Below are positions 35,853 through 43,945 of a stretch of DNA of 64,000 nt, in pieces. Numbering within the stretch: the stretch's first letter is position 1; each line of letters opens with the position of its first letter. The translations under genes and the position numbers were made by a program. The notes beneath the pieces were generated by a model. That model searched no databases. It was not told the DNA's origin and worked only from the letters and a program-made list of their open reading frames with translations. Source of the stretch: Mucilaginibacter sp. 14171R-50 (GTDB lineage Bacteria > Bacteroidota > Bacteroidia > Sphingobacteriales > Sphingobacteriaceae); NCBI RefSeq assembly GCF_010093045.1, contig NZ_CP048115.1, positions 2,790,001-2,854,000 on the forward strand, in the 5' to 3' direction.

Positions 35853-36695
35853 TCAAACCTGCCGGAACGAGCTGGGCGTAGTCCCCGTTATTCTTTTAAA
35901 GTAATTATTAAAGTAAGTCGGGTATTCAAAACCCAGGGCATAGGCAATATCTGCGACGCTCCAATCGGTATGCTTCAACAAGGCTTTCGCCTCAGCAGTT
36001 ACGCGTTCGGTGATATGCACCGAAGTGGGTTTGCCCGTCGCTTGTTTAACAGCGCGATTAAGGTAATTGACGTGTATTGCGAGTTTGGCCGCAAAATCCT
36101 GCGGCGTTCGCAGTTTCAACGGCGCTGCGGTATGTTCGATGGGAAATTGCCTTTCCAGCAAATCTATAAACGATTGTGTGATGCGGGCGGCACCGTTTTG
36201 CAGGCTGCGGACCGGCGGCTGTATGGCCAGTGCCTCATGAACGATCAGTTCAATGCAATTCTTGATCACGTCACGCTTATAGCTATAATTACTGTGATGA
36301 ACAGCCAGCATCTTTTGAAAGATAGCCGTCATAAAAGCGGCCTGTTCCGTGTTCAGGGGTATCATTGGGTTTTCGCTGGCGTTCCAAAGCGGCGACTTTT
36401 TGACGATCGCCGGCATGAATGTTTCGGTAAAGATACAGGCATAGCCGGTCGTATTCACCGAGCGCCGGACGACAGAACGCGACACCCTGGGGTTCACAAA
36501 GAACAGCACCGTTCCGCTCAGCTCCAGCACCTCGCCGCCATATCCAACGGTCATTTCACCCGTTACCAGGCCCATCTTATAAAAATCGCGCCGCCCGTGC
36601 ACTGCCGGCACCTCGACTAAAGCAGGCAACTCATGGATCTTGAAACCTTGCAGCTTCAGTTCCGACATGTTTACGCCCGGTATCTCATTGACCAT
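35853..36695 (-). CDS. AraC-family transcriptional regulator
   Basis: This 280-residue protein has a C-terminal double HTH (TPQDFAAKLAIHVNYLNRAVKQATG and SVADIAYALGFEYPTYFNNYFKRITGTTPSSFRQ). The N-terminal part is a cupin-like sensor domain (VHGRRDFYKMGLVTG, VLFFVNPRVSRS). A second ATG nine codons in (MSELKLQGF) is an alternative start. It probably regulates the adjacent SDR gene, an arrangement common in this phylum. Confidence 0.92.
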   Translation of the reverse strand: MVNEIPGVNMSELKLQGFKIHELPALVEVPAVHGRRDFYKMGLVTGEMTVGYGGEVLELSGTVLFFVNPRVSRSVVRRSVNTTGYACIFTETFMPAIVKKSPLWNASENPMIPLNTEQAAFMTAIFQKMLAVHHSNYSYKRDVIKNCIELIVHEALAIQPPVRSLQNGAARITQSFIDLLERQFPIEHTAAPLKLRTPQDFAAKLAIHVNYLNRAVKQATGKPTSVHITERVTAEAKALLKHTDWSVADIAYALGFEYPTYFNNYFKRITGTTPSSFRQV

Positions 36696-36738
36696 AGTGC
36701 AAACTTAATAAAATCAAACCTGATTTTAGGGTTAGTAA

Positions 36739-38484
36739 TCACATGATCAATCTTACCCCGCCAAGTTCTGAAACATGATAAGGAAATTTGTTACCGGGTG
36801 CACCGATGAACATGAAATTTTTTGGAATGTTCCATTCCTTCGATAGCTGGTCTATCATTTCCGGGCCGAACCGTCCCTCGATCTCTACAAAATCAATGTC
36901 AATATCCGGATACGCCCGGTCAAGCACCTCGATATCTTTTTTTAAATGATCGTTGTTACTGTCCTCGTTGGCGATATGAACGATCTTCAGACGTTTGGTG
37001 GCTTCGTTCTCTTCTACGTAGATCATTACCCGGTTCAGAATGGCGACGTTGTCACCGCGGGTAAAAAAAACCAGTTCCTGCGAATTGAGCTTTATCAAAG
37101 CACGGTAGGGCCGTATCGTTCTTTTCACCAGCCGCTGTAAAGGTTGGCCTGCGTGACTAACGGCATAGATGAGCCATCTGGTGACCCGTGCGCGGTTTAG
37201 CATTACCAGGATGAACAATACAGTTGGGATGAGATATTGAATAAAAACGTAGAACGATGGCAGGTTAAGCCGCATGTTGCCCAAGAAGGCCGCTACGATG
37301 AAGCCGATGGCTATGATGACAGAAATTACCGTGGCGCGTTCAGGGCGGGGCAGCTTTTCCCGCTTCACCTTTAAGAGCAGATTTCCTACCCCGAACAGGG
37401 CCATCACCAACAGGAAGGAAAAAGTATACACACCCGCCAGGCTGGCCAGGTCAGCCTTGGTTACTAACAATATAGACACGCATAACAGGAAGAAGCCGAT
37501 AACGATCCTGTAGTTTACGCCCCTGCGGTTTTGGGCCAGAAAGAAGTTTGGCAATATCCTGTCCAGCGTGATCCGCTCGGCAAGGCCCGTTACGCCAACA
37601 TAGGAAGTTAAAACCGCGCCGCTCAATACCAGCACCGCGTCGATCACAATGAAGTGGCTAAGCCAGCTGCCACCCGCCTTTTCTCCCATGAACGAAAGCA
37701 GCGATTCCTGGTGACCGCTGATGTCTGCCATGGGCAGGACGGCCAGCGCAAGCAGCGCAATAACGGGGTTAAAGAAACTTACCACGCCCCACATGTTACG
37801 CAGCGTTTTCGGAAACACCCCCGGTTTTTGTTCTTCAACAAAGTTGGCCGAACTCTCGAATCCGGAGATACCGAGCATAGCTGCCGAAAAACCCAGGAAT
37901 AACGCAGTGGAGACGCCGCCCGAAGTGACCGGGAGATGCCAGTTAGACAAGAATATACCTGTTCCATGCTGAATGACAAACCAGCAGGCCGCCAGTACAA
38001 GCAATACGAGCGAAACGATATGGGTGATAAATATGATAACGGCTATGAAAGCGGACTCGCCGATACCAATGATCGTGAGCATCATGAAGATAACCAGGAC
38101 CATGATCGTTGCCGGGATCAACGGTAGATCGTGAACGATGTCATGGAAATAGAACATGGCCTCGTAAGCCGAGATCACCGCGGTAGCCATGTAAGATAAA
38201 ATGGTGAGGCAGGCGGCAAATGAAGCAGTACGCTTGGAGGCAGTATTCAGTAAAACGTTATAAGCACCACCATTCAATGGCAGGGCCCCGACCACTTCCC
38301 CATAGATCTTCCGGAACAGGAAAAGCACCAAGGCCACTACCAGCAGTGATATCCAGGCATACTGCCCTGCATAGGCAATGGTCAATGCAGAAACATACAG
38401 ACAGGAAGAACTGATATCGTTACCCGAGATGGCAGTTGCCTGCAGTTCGTTAAGTTTATGGAGTGTAATATTTTTTGTACTCAT
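36739..38484 (-). CDS. APC-superfamily amino acid permease with C-terminal soluble domain
   Basis: This 581-residue protein has about 12 transmembrane helices in the first 430 residues (GNDISSSCLYVSALTIAYAG near the N-terminus, GFSAAMLGISGFESSANFVEEQKPGVFPKTLRN in the middle). A cytoplasmic tail of about 140 residues (IRPYRALIKLNSQELVFFTRGDN..., LDRAYPDIDIDFVEIEG) has a Rossmann-like look. The central FESSANFVEE motif is typical of amino acid/polyamine permeases. Transported substrate is unknown. The gene stands alone, with a 43-base gap to the AraC gene. Confidence 0.88.
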   Translation of the reverse strand: MSTKNITLHKLNELQATAISGNDISSSCLYVSALTIAYAGQYAWISLLVVALVLFLFRKIYGEVVGALPLNGGAYNVLLNTASKRTASFAACLTILSYMATAVISAYEAMFYFHDIVHDLPLIPATIMVLVIFMMLTIIGIGESAFIAVIIFITHIVSLVLLVLAACWFVIQHGTGIFLSNWHLPVTSGGVSTALFLGFSAAMLGISGFESSANFVEEQKPGVFPKTLRNMWGVVSFFNPVIALLALAVLPMADISGHQESLLSFMGEKAGGSWLSHFIVIDAVLVLSGAVLTSYVGVTGLAERITLDRILPNFFLAQNRRGVNYRIVIGFFLLCVSILLVTKADLASLAGVYTFSFLLVMALFGVGNLLLKVKREKLPRPERATVISVIIAIGFIVAAFLGNMRLNLPSFYVFIQYLIPTVLFILVMLNRARVTRWLIYAVSHAGQPLQRLVKRTIRPYRALIKLNSQELVFFTRGDNVAILNRVMIYVEENEATKRLKIVHIANEDSNNDHLKKDIEVLDRAYPDIDIDFVEIEGRFGPEMIDQLSKEWNIPKNFMFIGAPGNKFPYHVSELGGVRLIM

Positions 38485-38904
38485 AGACCGGCGTTAAATC
38501 CTGCGTTATCAATAGAATACGCATTTTGAAGCGTTTTTGTTTGGATGGCGATAGGGCAGAGAGCAGCGTGTAATTTGGATTTACAGTTAATTTTTTGTGT
38601 ATACGACTACCTCGGCAGGGAATTCCATCATGCACTTATTGAAGTTACACTAACAGCACGAAAATAGGGTGACGGCTAACGGCTCATTTAAAGATGCTGG
38701 TCATTGTAAGAATGGCCGATGCGAGGGAGAAGCCGGAGGATTGAGGGCGGTGGTAAGGAATTACCCCACCACCGGACCAAAAGATGGTTAACATGGTTAA
38801 CATAATTAACGCCTATTTTGAATTAAATAATTGATTACCAATATTTTATATTAAAACCGTGTTAACCATGATTTTACACATTTAAAAGAACGATTAAAAT
38901 AAAT
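38485..38904. other. Gene-free interval with GGTTAAC repeats
   Basis: This 420-base divergent intergenic space separates the permease from the next gene. I see no coding signal. Near the right end ATGGTTAACA occurs twice in tandem (38785-38803 region) and once inverted as TGTTAACCAT (about 38860-38869), spaced like an operator or a degenerate hairpin. A GGTGG...CCACC pair lies near 38750-38772. Confidence 0.45.
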
Positions 38905-39687
38905 ATGGCACCATCGCACCAGGTACAAGATTTTCCATTATTGCCCGAAGTATTTCGGAGAGGGCTTACGCTTGGCTTAATTTCGAGGGAGGAGATTGTT
39001 TTGTGGGCCGATCGCATTATTGCGGATACTGACGAACCCGACTATTTTTTTATCGAGGTATCGCTTAGCGGCGATGTAAACGGCCTTGTTGAAGTATTAC
39101 ACAAGTATGTTAAGCCAACTAACAACCCGATATACGATAGGGTGCTTTTGGGGCTTATATACCACCGGCAGCCGATAGATGATGTGGAAGAAGCAGAGAA
39201 GGTAGCAAAAATGGTAGGTAGTATGTCGTCATGGGATAGGTTAACACCTTTTGAGAATGACACTATCTATGAGTTTGACGAATACCATATATACTACTCG
39301 CCTGATTTAACCCAACTACAGGTAGAACTGAGTAGTTTTCTGGCTATTTACAAAGCATTCACCCTTGGAAATTATACACAGTGGGTTGATATCAACTTAC
39401 AGGTATTGGAATTGCTGAAGGAAAAAGAGAAACGGGTTAATGCAGTTAACGAATCGCTTAGGAAAGCATGGGCGAAAAAGGAAAAGAAGCGAAAACTAAA
39501 ACTTTACCTCAAAAGGATCGGCGCCCTTGTGCTTTTGCTGGCTTTTTTCATTTTAATGATCGCTTTGTTTGATGATAACAGCACCAGGCATTTTATGTGG
39601 TACTCCATCTTAGCATATTTTTGTGTTAGAGGGGGATATGAGTGGTGGAAGCGAAGAAAGAAATTAATGAAGCGCGTGCGTTGGTAA
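38905..39687 (+). CDS. Hypothetical membrane protein, soluble N-terminus and two C-terminal helices
   Basis: This 260-residue protein is not a recognised family. Residues 1-170 are soluble and mixed alpha/beta, with acidic patches. Residues 172-205 are a strongly basic helical segment (KEKEKRVNAVNESLRKAWAKK). Two membrane helices follow near 207-226 and 233-251, with a basic tail. The layout suggests an inner-membrane protein with a cytoplasmic sensing or binding domain. Base composition is similar to the core genome. Nothing nearby suggests its role. Confidence 0.7.
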   Translation: MAPSHQVQDFPLLPEVFRRGLTLGLISREEIVLWADRIIADTDEPDYFFIEVSLSGDVNGLVEVLHKYVKPTNNPIYDRVLLGLIYHRQPIDDVEEAEKVAKMVGSMSSWDRLTPFENDTIYEFDEYHIYYSPDLTQLQVELSSFLAIYKAFTLGNYTQWVDINLQVLELLKEKEKRVNAVNESLRKAWAKKEKKRKLKLYLKRIGALVLLLAFFILMIALFDDNSTRHFMWYSILAYFCVRGGYEWWKRRKKLMKRVRW

Positions 39688-39728
39688 GCCAGGCATGGCG
39701 GGGATGGAGGCTTCCTCATTCACCGCGT

Positions 39729-39813
39729 CATTGCGAGGAACGAAGCAATCTCTAAGCATGCAAATTAATAACGGCCATTATCACAAGCGGCACGCGTGCG
39801 CCAGCGTAGGGGC
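39729..39813. repeat. Dispersed repeat elements (TTGCGAGGAACGAAGCAATC and a GCGGCACGCGTGCG core)
   Basis: The left part contains GTCATTGCGAGGAACGAAGC continuing AATCTC, a short intergenic repeat known from many bacterial genomes. The right part (39781-39813), TCACAAGCGGCACGCGTGCG continuing CCAGCGTAGGGGC, has an inverted copy at 42664-42696 with 27 of 33 positions identical. Confidence 0.6.
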
Positions 39814-39834
39814 GGGTATGGAGATTGATAAGAT

Positions 39835-40178
39835 ATCAGTTATGAAAGCGCCCGAATTTGCCGATGGCGGTTTTAGTGACGAAGACCCCGCCGGTTACGT
39901 TGGCCAGGCTACAATTTTTAAAAAATCAGCATCACGCCGGCCATTGTTGCCGGTGAGGCCGGCCGCGAATGAATTGCACCAAACTGGATGCTGCAAAACC
40001 CGCGCACGGCTAATATCATAGGCACGCTGATCCAGAATAATTTCGACATTGGCTAGCTGGTGGCAAAGTTAGATCAGGTTCAGCAACCATAAAAGACCAG
40101 CAGGTGATATTCAACGACCGTGCATACGATAACTATAAAGCTAAAAAACTGGCTGTAAAAGATGCGGTAAATGCATAA
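39835..40178 (+). pseudogene. Phage tail tape-measure protein remnant (C-terminal)
   Basis: Frames here give APEFADGGFSDEDPAGYVGQ, then after a shift near 39930 ITPAIVAGEAGRE-stop-IAPNWMLQNPRTANIIGTLI, and finally KDQQVIFNDRAYDNYKAKK continuing LAVKDAVNA-stop. GEAGRE(W)IAPNWML and the glycine-rich FADGGF lead are typical of tape-measure C-termini in Bacteroidota phages. In-frame TGA replaces the expected Trp, and at least two further disruptions (TAG, TAA) exist. It is a fossil of a prophage or tail-like element. The rest of 39688-40243 holds only the dispersed repeat. Confidence 0.6.
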
Positions 40179-40243
40179 GCGAGAAATTTGCTTTTGTAAA
40201 AGTATTAAGTTAGCTTCGATATCATAAACCAAATCTTATTGTC

Positions 40244-40612
40244 ATGCCAACTTTAACCGAAGTAAATCTCGAAATCGCCGTAAGAGACGGCGTAGACGAC
40301 AATTCCACAGTCCAGTTTAAATTATATCACGGCAGCGAATCAAACGTCATTGCATATTACGATGCAAACGTTATAGGTAGCGAAGCGCCATGGCGCCACC
40401 CTTTGCGAATGTACAACCCGCTCGATAAATCCCAGCTTAACGAAACAACATTTTACATGGAAATTAACGCTAAGGGGCATGATTCATTTAACGGACACCT
40501 GATCTTGAATTTCGTATTTTCTGACGGTTCAAAATCTGCTTTTGATTACGGTGACTTTAGTATCGGAACTTACCGTGAATCTAACACTACCAGGAAAGCA
40601 ATTCAGGTGTAA
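40244..40612 (+). CDS. Small hypothetical beta-rich protein
   Basis: This 122-residue soluble protein has no signal peptide. Alternating hydrophobic strands (VNLEIAVRD, VQFKLYHGSESNVIAYYDANVIG, TTFYMEINAKGHDSFNGHLILNFVFSDG) suggest a small beta sandwich. I do not recognise the family. It is followed, with overlap, by a Cys-rich secreted protein and then the deoxyribosyltransferase-like gene, and may belong with them to one accessory unit. Confidence 0.6.
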   Translation: MPTLTEVNLEIAVRDGVDDNSTVQFKLYHGSESNVIAYYDANVIGSEAPWRHPLRMYNPLDKSQLNETTFYMEINAKGHDSFNGHLILNFVFSDGSKSAFDYGDFSIGTYRESNTTRKAIQV

Positions 40613-40838
40613 CCTTGCAAGGAACTTCTTCTTTCTCCTATTTCTGTTATGCTGTCTGAGTAGCTCAGGCCAGCACAAACGCCACTGGCCGGTTTGCGGC
40701 GGGAAGGCTAACTGTGTAGCTTGCAAAAATTGTAAATATTGCAAAAACGGCAACAAATATAGCGGTACTTGCGGTTTTCGTAAACGTACACCAAGACCTT
40801 CATTTAATGAAAGAGATCCAAAAAGTTATGGACTATAA
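40542..40838 (+). CDS. Small secreted cysteine-rich protein
   Basis: The frame has a hydrophobic stretch NFFFLLFLLCCLSSSGQ that looks like a signal peptide, followed by VCGGKANCVACKNCKYCKNG and GTCGF, a dense cysteine pattern like small metal-binding or disulfide-rich proteins. The start is uncertain. Only TTG (40542) or GTG (40575) starts precede the signal, both inside the previous gene, so the two may be translationally coupled. Function unknown. Confidence 0.5.
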   Translation: MITVTLVSELTVNLTLPGKQFRCNLARNFFFLLFLLCCLSSSGQHKRHWPVCGGKANCVACKNCKYCKNGNKYSGTCGFRKRTPRPSFNERDPKSYGL

Positions 40839-40850
40839 ATATTTTTTTAT

Positions 40851-41708
40851 ATGGCAAAGCAAAGCGAAAATAAATCGGAGGAAAAATCAGAACAATTAAA
40901 AACCTGCGGTATAATCATGCCAATTTCTCCAACTGATGGTTACACAGACTCTCATTGGCAGGAAGTAATGGCAATTATAAAGTTAGTTGTTACAGAATCT
41001 GGCTTTGAACCAAATATCGTTAGTAACGCAGATGATGTAGGTATTATCCATAATCGTATTGTAAATAACCTTGCCGAAAATCCTATAGTCATCTGTGATG
41101 TTAGTTCAAAAAACCCTAACGTAATGTTCGAATTGGGTTTACGTCTGGCGTTTGACAAAGCCACAATTATCATTAAAGACGACATCACAAGCTACAATTT
41201 TGATACATCTCCAATTGAACATCTCGGCTATCCAGCTGACCTTCACTATCACAAAATCGAAGAATTTAAAGTAAAATTAAAAGGCAAACTATTAAAAACT
41301 TACGAAGCTTCAAAAGCTGAAAACTATTCGACTTTTTTAAAGCATTTCGTCAATTATAAACCCAAATTGACTACTGAAGAAGTGCCAGCAAATGTGTTTT
41401 TTGAAAAGCAATTTGAAAAGGTTTTCGAACGCTTAGATCAGATTGAAAGAAAAGATCGACCTGTTAGATACACCAGTAAATCTCCTGAGACCAAACAGGA
41501 GGCGACAGCCATAGCACAACAGATATTTGCTGATTATCTTGACGTAAATGCGTCCAACAAATCATTTCAACTGAAATCATTTGATGAAAAGCTTAAGCTT
41601 TTGATTCTTCAACTATATCAAAAACAAAACGGTGTAACGAAAATACTTCCAGCGACCGAAATCATACATCTTGCTAATCAAATGCTTGAATGGAAAAATT
41701 TATCGTAA
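40851..41708 (+). CDS. Predicted nucleotide-modifying protein (deoxyribosyltransferase/TIR-like fold)
   Basis: In this 285-residue cytoplasmic protein, residues 17-140 match a widespread Rossmann-like family: GIIMPISPTDGYTDSHWQEV, then PIVICDVSSKNPNVMFELGLRLAFDKATIIIKDD. The DVSSKNPNVMFELG motif, with its Glu, is the nucleoside-deoxyribosyltransferase/TIR-like active-site region. Members are predicted to cleave or transfer bases from nucleotides, and several are thought to be phage-defence effectors. Residues 180-285 are a helical domain with no match I know (FFEKQFEKVFERLDQIE and a C-terminal helical bundle). It sits in an AT-richer accessory patch beside a tape-measure remnant. Confidence 0.6.
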   Translation: MAKQSENKSEEKSEQLKTCGIIMPISPTDGYTDSHWQEVMAIIKLVVTESGFEPNIVSNADDVGIIHNRIVNNLAENPIVICDVSSKNPNVMFELGLRLAFDKATIIIKDDITSYNFDTSPIEHLGYPADLHYHKIEEFKVKLKGKLLKTYEASKAENYSTFLKHFVNYKPKLTTEEVPANVFFEKQFEKVFERLDQIERKDRPVRYTSKSPETKQEATAIAQQIFADYLDVNASNKSFQLKSFDEKLKLLILQLYQKQNGVTKILPATEIIHLANQMLEWKNLS

Positions 41709-41719
41709 TAAAACTTTTG

Positions 41720-41731
41720 CCCCCCCCCCCC
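41720..41731 (+). repeat. 12-base poly-C tract
   Basis: Twelve consecutive C residues lie 12 bases after the stop codon of the deoxyribosyltransferase-like gene, in otherwise AT-rich DNA. Such tracts are prone to slippage. Since it is non-coding here, it could alter transcript stability or reflect assembly uncertainty. Confidence 0.75.
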
Positions 41732-41747
41732 GTTAAAATAGCAGTTC

Positions 41748-41770
41748 AAAGCCGCGTTTTAGCGGCTTTT
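41748..41770 (+). terminator. Bidirectional terminator hairpin
   Basis: Perfect 8-bp stem AAAGCCGC (41748-41755) with GCGGCTTT (41762-41769), loop GTTTTA. It has T-rich flanks on the plus strand and A-rich flanks, which serve the minus strand. It separates the convergent genes at 40851-41708 and 41788-42578. Confidence 0.85.
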
Positions 41771-41787
41771 ATAGCCTTGTCCTTAAA

Positions 41788-42578
41788 TTAAAACAAGGAT
41801 TTATCAGGCAAGTTAATTTTGATTGATTTCAATGGTAAATCCCGGAGCGTACTATTAACAACCACTATTGAGTCTGCCCAACGTTTGGAGCTTTTATCAA
41901 ATTTTTTACAAATCAATTTGTCTCCATAAGCTCTTAAAATAACCAAACCTTTATGTGAAGTTAATTCAGAAAAATAAATTTCATGTTGGGCTTTTCCAAA
42001 ACCAAGTATTCCAGAAATAACAACTATCGACAATAAGGTTATTATACAGTTGGACAAAAAATCTTTGATATCTGTATTTGGTTTTTTAATTTTTTTATAA
42101 AAAATATCAGTTATTTCATTATTTGATAAATCTGGGTTAAAGCCTTTAATTTTATGCCATAAGCTAAATCTTCTCTTGATAGTTTTTTGTGTAAATTTTT
42201 TTATTAGATATAAGATTATAATATCAAAAATTAATATTGAAAAGAATGCTATAGTGCTGAATTCAATTCTTGTAATAAGAAAAAAAACTACAGTTAATAT
42301 TGACAGTTGAAGATATCGAACTTTAAATCCAAAACTATCTGCAAAGGAATTTCGTCTTTGAAAAAGCAAATTGATATAGTAAACAAGAGTTAGAATAACA
42401 GAGATCGAACCAAAAAAAACCCTAAAACATTCATTACACTTATTTGAATAAATCCAGCCGGCAATTTAAAGTAAGAACAATAAAAGTATTCGTAAATGTA
42501 TACCGAGAAATAACTTAATCCAGTCAGCATCGCTATGGTTTCAGTAGGATGTTCTTTTAAATATGATGAAGGTTTCAT
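41788..42578 (-). pseudogene. Hypothetical membrane protein, frameshifted at a poly-T tract
   Basis: Two open pieces exist: 42578-42390 (62 residues, MKPSSYLKEHPTETIAML..., one or two membrane helices) and 42369-41788 (193 residues, with helices at both ends of its first third). Between them a run of eight T (plus-strand A at 42412-42419) breaks the frame. Adding one T gives a continuous protein of about 264 residues reading ...NVLGFFFGSISVILTLVYY..., with four or five helices and a soluble C-terminal domain. It is strongly AT-rich and not a family I know. It is either a decaying gene, a phase-variable gene or a sequencing error. Confidence 0.6.
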
Positions 42579-42663
42579 AAACTAATATACCATAAATCCT
42601 ATTACTAAAAAAACGTTGCACTACGAAGTGCTGCAATAGGATTGATCCTTATTATTCATTTTG

Positions 42664-42696
42664 GCCCCCTTGCTGTCGCATGCGTGCCGCGTGTGA
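42664..42696 (-). repeat. Inverted copy of the GCGGCACGCGTGCG-type repeat
   Basis: On the minus strand TCACACGCGGCACGCATGCG continues ACAGCAAGGGGGC. It is 27/33 identical to 39781-39813 on the plus strand. The pair brackets about 2.9 kb of accessory genes in opposite orientation. Confidence 0.6.
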
Positions 42697-42873
42697 CAAA
42701 GTAAAATCCTTACCGGCCCAAGTTTCAACTTCACCCCCAAACACATTAAACTCTCAGCTTAAAGCATAATGCTATTTACAGATATTTCTGTAAATAAACC
42801 GCACCTTCCCTTACCCGCTTGTGTGCAGAATTATTCGCTTGATCCCATTGAGATCACTCCTCAAAAAACCATG

Positions 42874-42944
42874 TTTTCCTGAATGGATTCGAACCACTAC
42901 TACCCGGACCAAAACCAGGCGTGCTGCCATTGCACCTCAGGAAA
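42874..42944 (-). tRNA. tRNA-Gln (anticodon UUG)
   Basis: The 71-base cloverleaf folds cleanly. It has acceptor TTTCCTG/CAGGAAA with discriminator A, D stem GTGC/GCAC with loop AATGGCA, and anticodon stem CCTGG/CCGGG with loop TTTTGGT (TTG at positions 34-36). A four-base variable region follows, and T stem AGTGG/CCATT with loop TTCGAAT. The short D loop matches Bacteroidota tRNA-Gln. The U1-A72 first pair is usual for Gln; discriminator A rather than G is less usual. CCA is not encoded. It lies downstream of an AraC gene and directly after a partial tRNA on the same strand. Confidence 0.9.
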
Positions 42945-42952
42945 ATATTTTG

Positions 42953-42990
42953 TAGAACGTAAAGGACTTGAACCTTTAACCATCACCGTA
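42953..42990 (-). pseudogene. 3' half of a second tRNA
   Basis: On the minus strand a perfect T arm, AAAGG-TTCAAGT-CCTTT, is followed by seven acceptor bases ACGTTCT and discriminator A. The matching 5' acceptor (AGAACGT) and D arm are absent upstream; similarity stops around the anticodon region. It is a tRNA gene cut in two, as happens at integration sites. The remaining parts of 42579-43018 show no other feature. Confidence 0.55.
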
Positions 42991-43018
42991 TCTGTATTTA
43001 ATTTTTTGGGCAGCGATA

Positions 43019-43936
43019 TTACCTCGCAAAAGAACGCCTGAAATCCAAAGGCGACACAGTGGTTTTGAGCTTGAAAAATTTGCTAAAAGACTGGGGATGT
43101 TCGAATCCTAATTGATAGGCTATCTCGCTTATCGAGGCCGGGCTGGTTGATAACTGTTCCTTCGCTTTTTCGATCAGGTGGTTATGAATGTGCTGTTGTG
43201 CGTTTTGCCCCGTAAGTGATCGCAGCATATCACCTAAATAACTGGCACTAACGTTTAACTGTTCTGAAAGAAATTGAACAGTAGGAAGCCCCTGCTTTTG
43301 TATGTTTGGCGACCTGAAGTAAGTGTGCAAAATTTCTTCTACCTTTTGAAGCAGATCACTGCTTACCGCCTTACGGGTGATGAATTGCCGGCTATAGAAC
43401 CGGTTGGCATAATTCAGCAGCAATTCTATCTGGGAAATAACCACGTCCTGGCTGAAATTATCGATCCGGCCATTTAATTCTTCTTCAATACTCTCAAAAA
43501 CAGCAATGATGGTGGTTTTTTCTTTTTCTGATAAGTGCAGCGCTTCATGGACGGAATAAGAAAAAAAGCCATATTCTTTGATCTTCCTGGCGAGTTCGTA
43601 ACCCAATAAAAAATCCGGGTGAAAAAGTAAAGTATAACCAGATTGATCACTGAGTGCTTCGTGGGCCCCCGTGATCTGGTTCGGCGAAACAAAAAACATT
43701 CCGCCCTCGTCAAAATCGTAGTAATGCTGCCCATATTTGAATTTTCCCTGGAAGTTCATCTTATAGGAGATCTTGTAAAAATTCAAAATGTGTGGGCTGG
43801 GAAGCCTTTCCAGCGGGATTGTACCACTGGCGTTATTCATCAAACTTACCAAAGGGTGCATAGGTGCCGGCATGTTCAGCACCTTATGCATCCTTGATAA
43901 AGAATCGAATCGATGGTTAGCTATTTCGTCCTTCAT
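43019..43936 (-). CDS. AraC-family transcriptional regulator
   Basis: This 305-residue protein has an N-terminal cupin-like domain (FKYGQHYYDFDEGGMFFVSPNQITG) and a C-terminal double HTH (TVQFLSEQLNVSASYLGDMLRSLTG and SISEIAYQLGFEHPQSFSKFFKLKTTVSP). It is encoded 9 bases downstream of an alpha/beta hydrolase gene on the same strand, which suggests that the pair is co-transcribed and that the hydrolase operon is autoregulated. Confidence 0.93.
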   Translation of the reverse strand: MKDEIANHRFDSLSRMHKVLNMPAPMHPLVSLMNNASGTIPLERLPSPHILNFYKISYKMNFQGKFKYGQHYYDFDEGGMFFVSPNQITGAHEALSDQSGYTLLFHPDFLLGYELARKIKEYGFFSYSVHEALHLSEKEKTTIIAVFESIEEELNGRIDNFSQDVVISQIELLLNYANRFYSRQFITRKAVSSDLLQKVEEILHTYFRSPNIQKQGLPTVQFLSEQLNVSASYLGDMLRSLTGQNAQQHIHNHLIEKAKEQLSTSPASISEIAYQLGFEHPQSFSKFFKLKTTVSPLDFRRSFAR

Positions 43937-43945
43937 GATGGTTGT

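Noticed and set aside
35970..36620. 216-codon plus-strand frame antisense to an AraC gene
   Set aside because: It is fully inside a clear AraC regulator; composition is that of an antisense shadow.
40851..41708. Calling a complete Thoeris or CBASS defence system
   Set aside because: No TIR/ThsA pair, cyclase or other partner is visible; only a single deoxyribosyltransferase/TIR-like protein can be supported.
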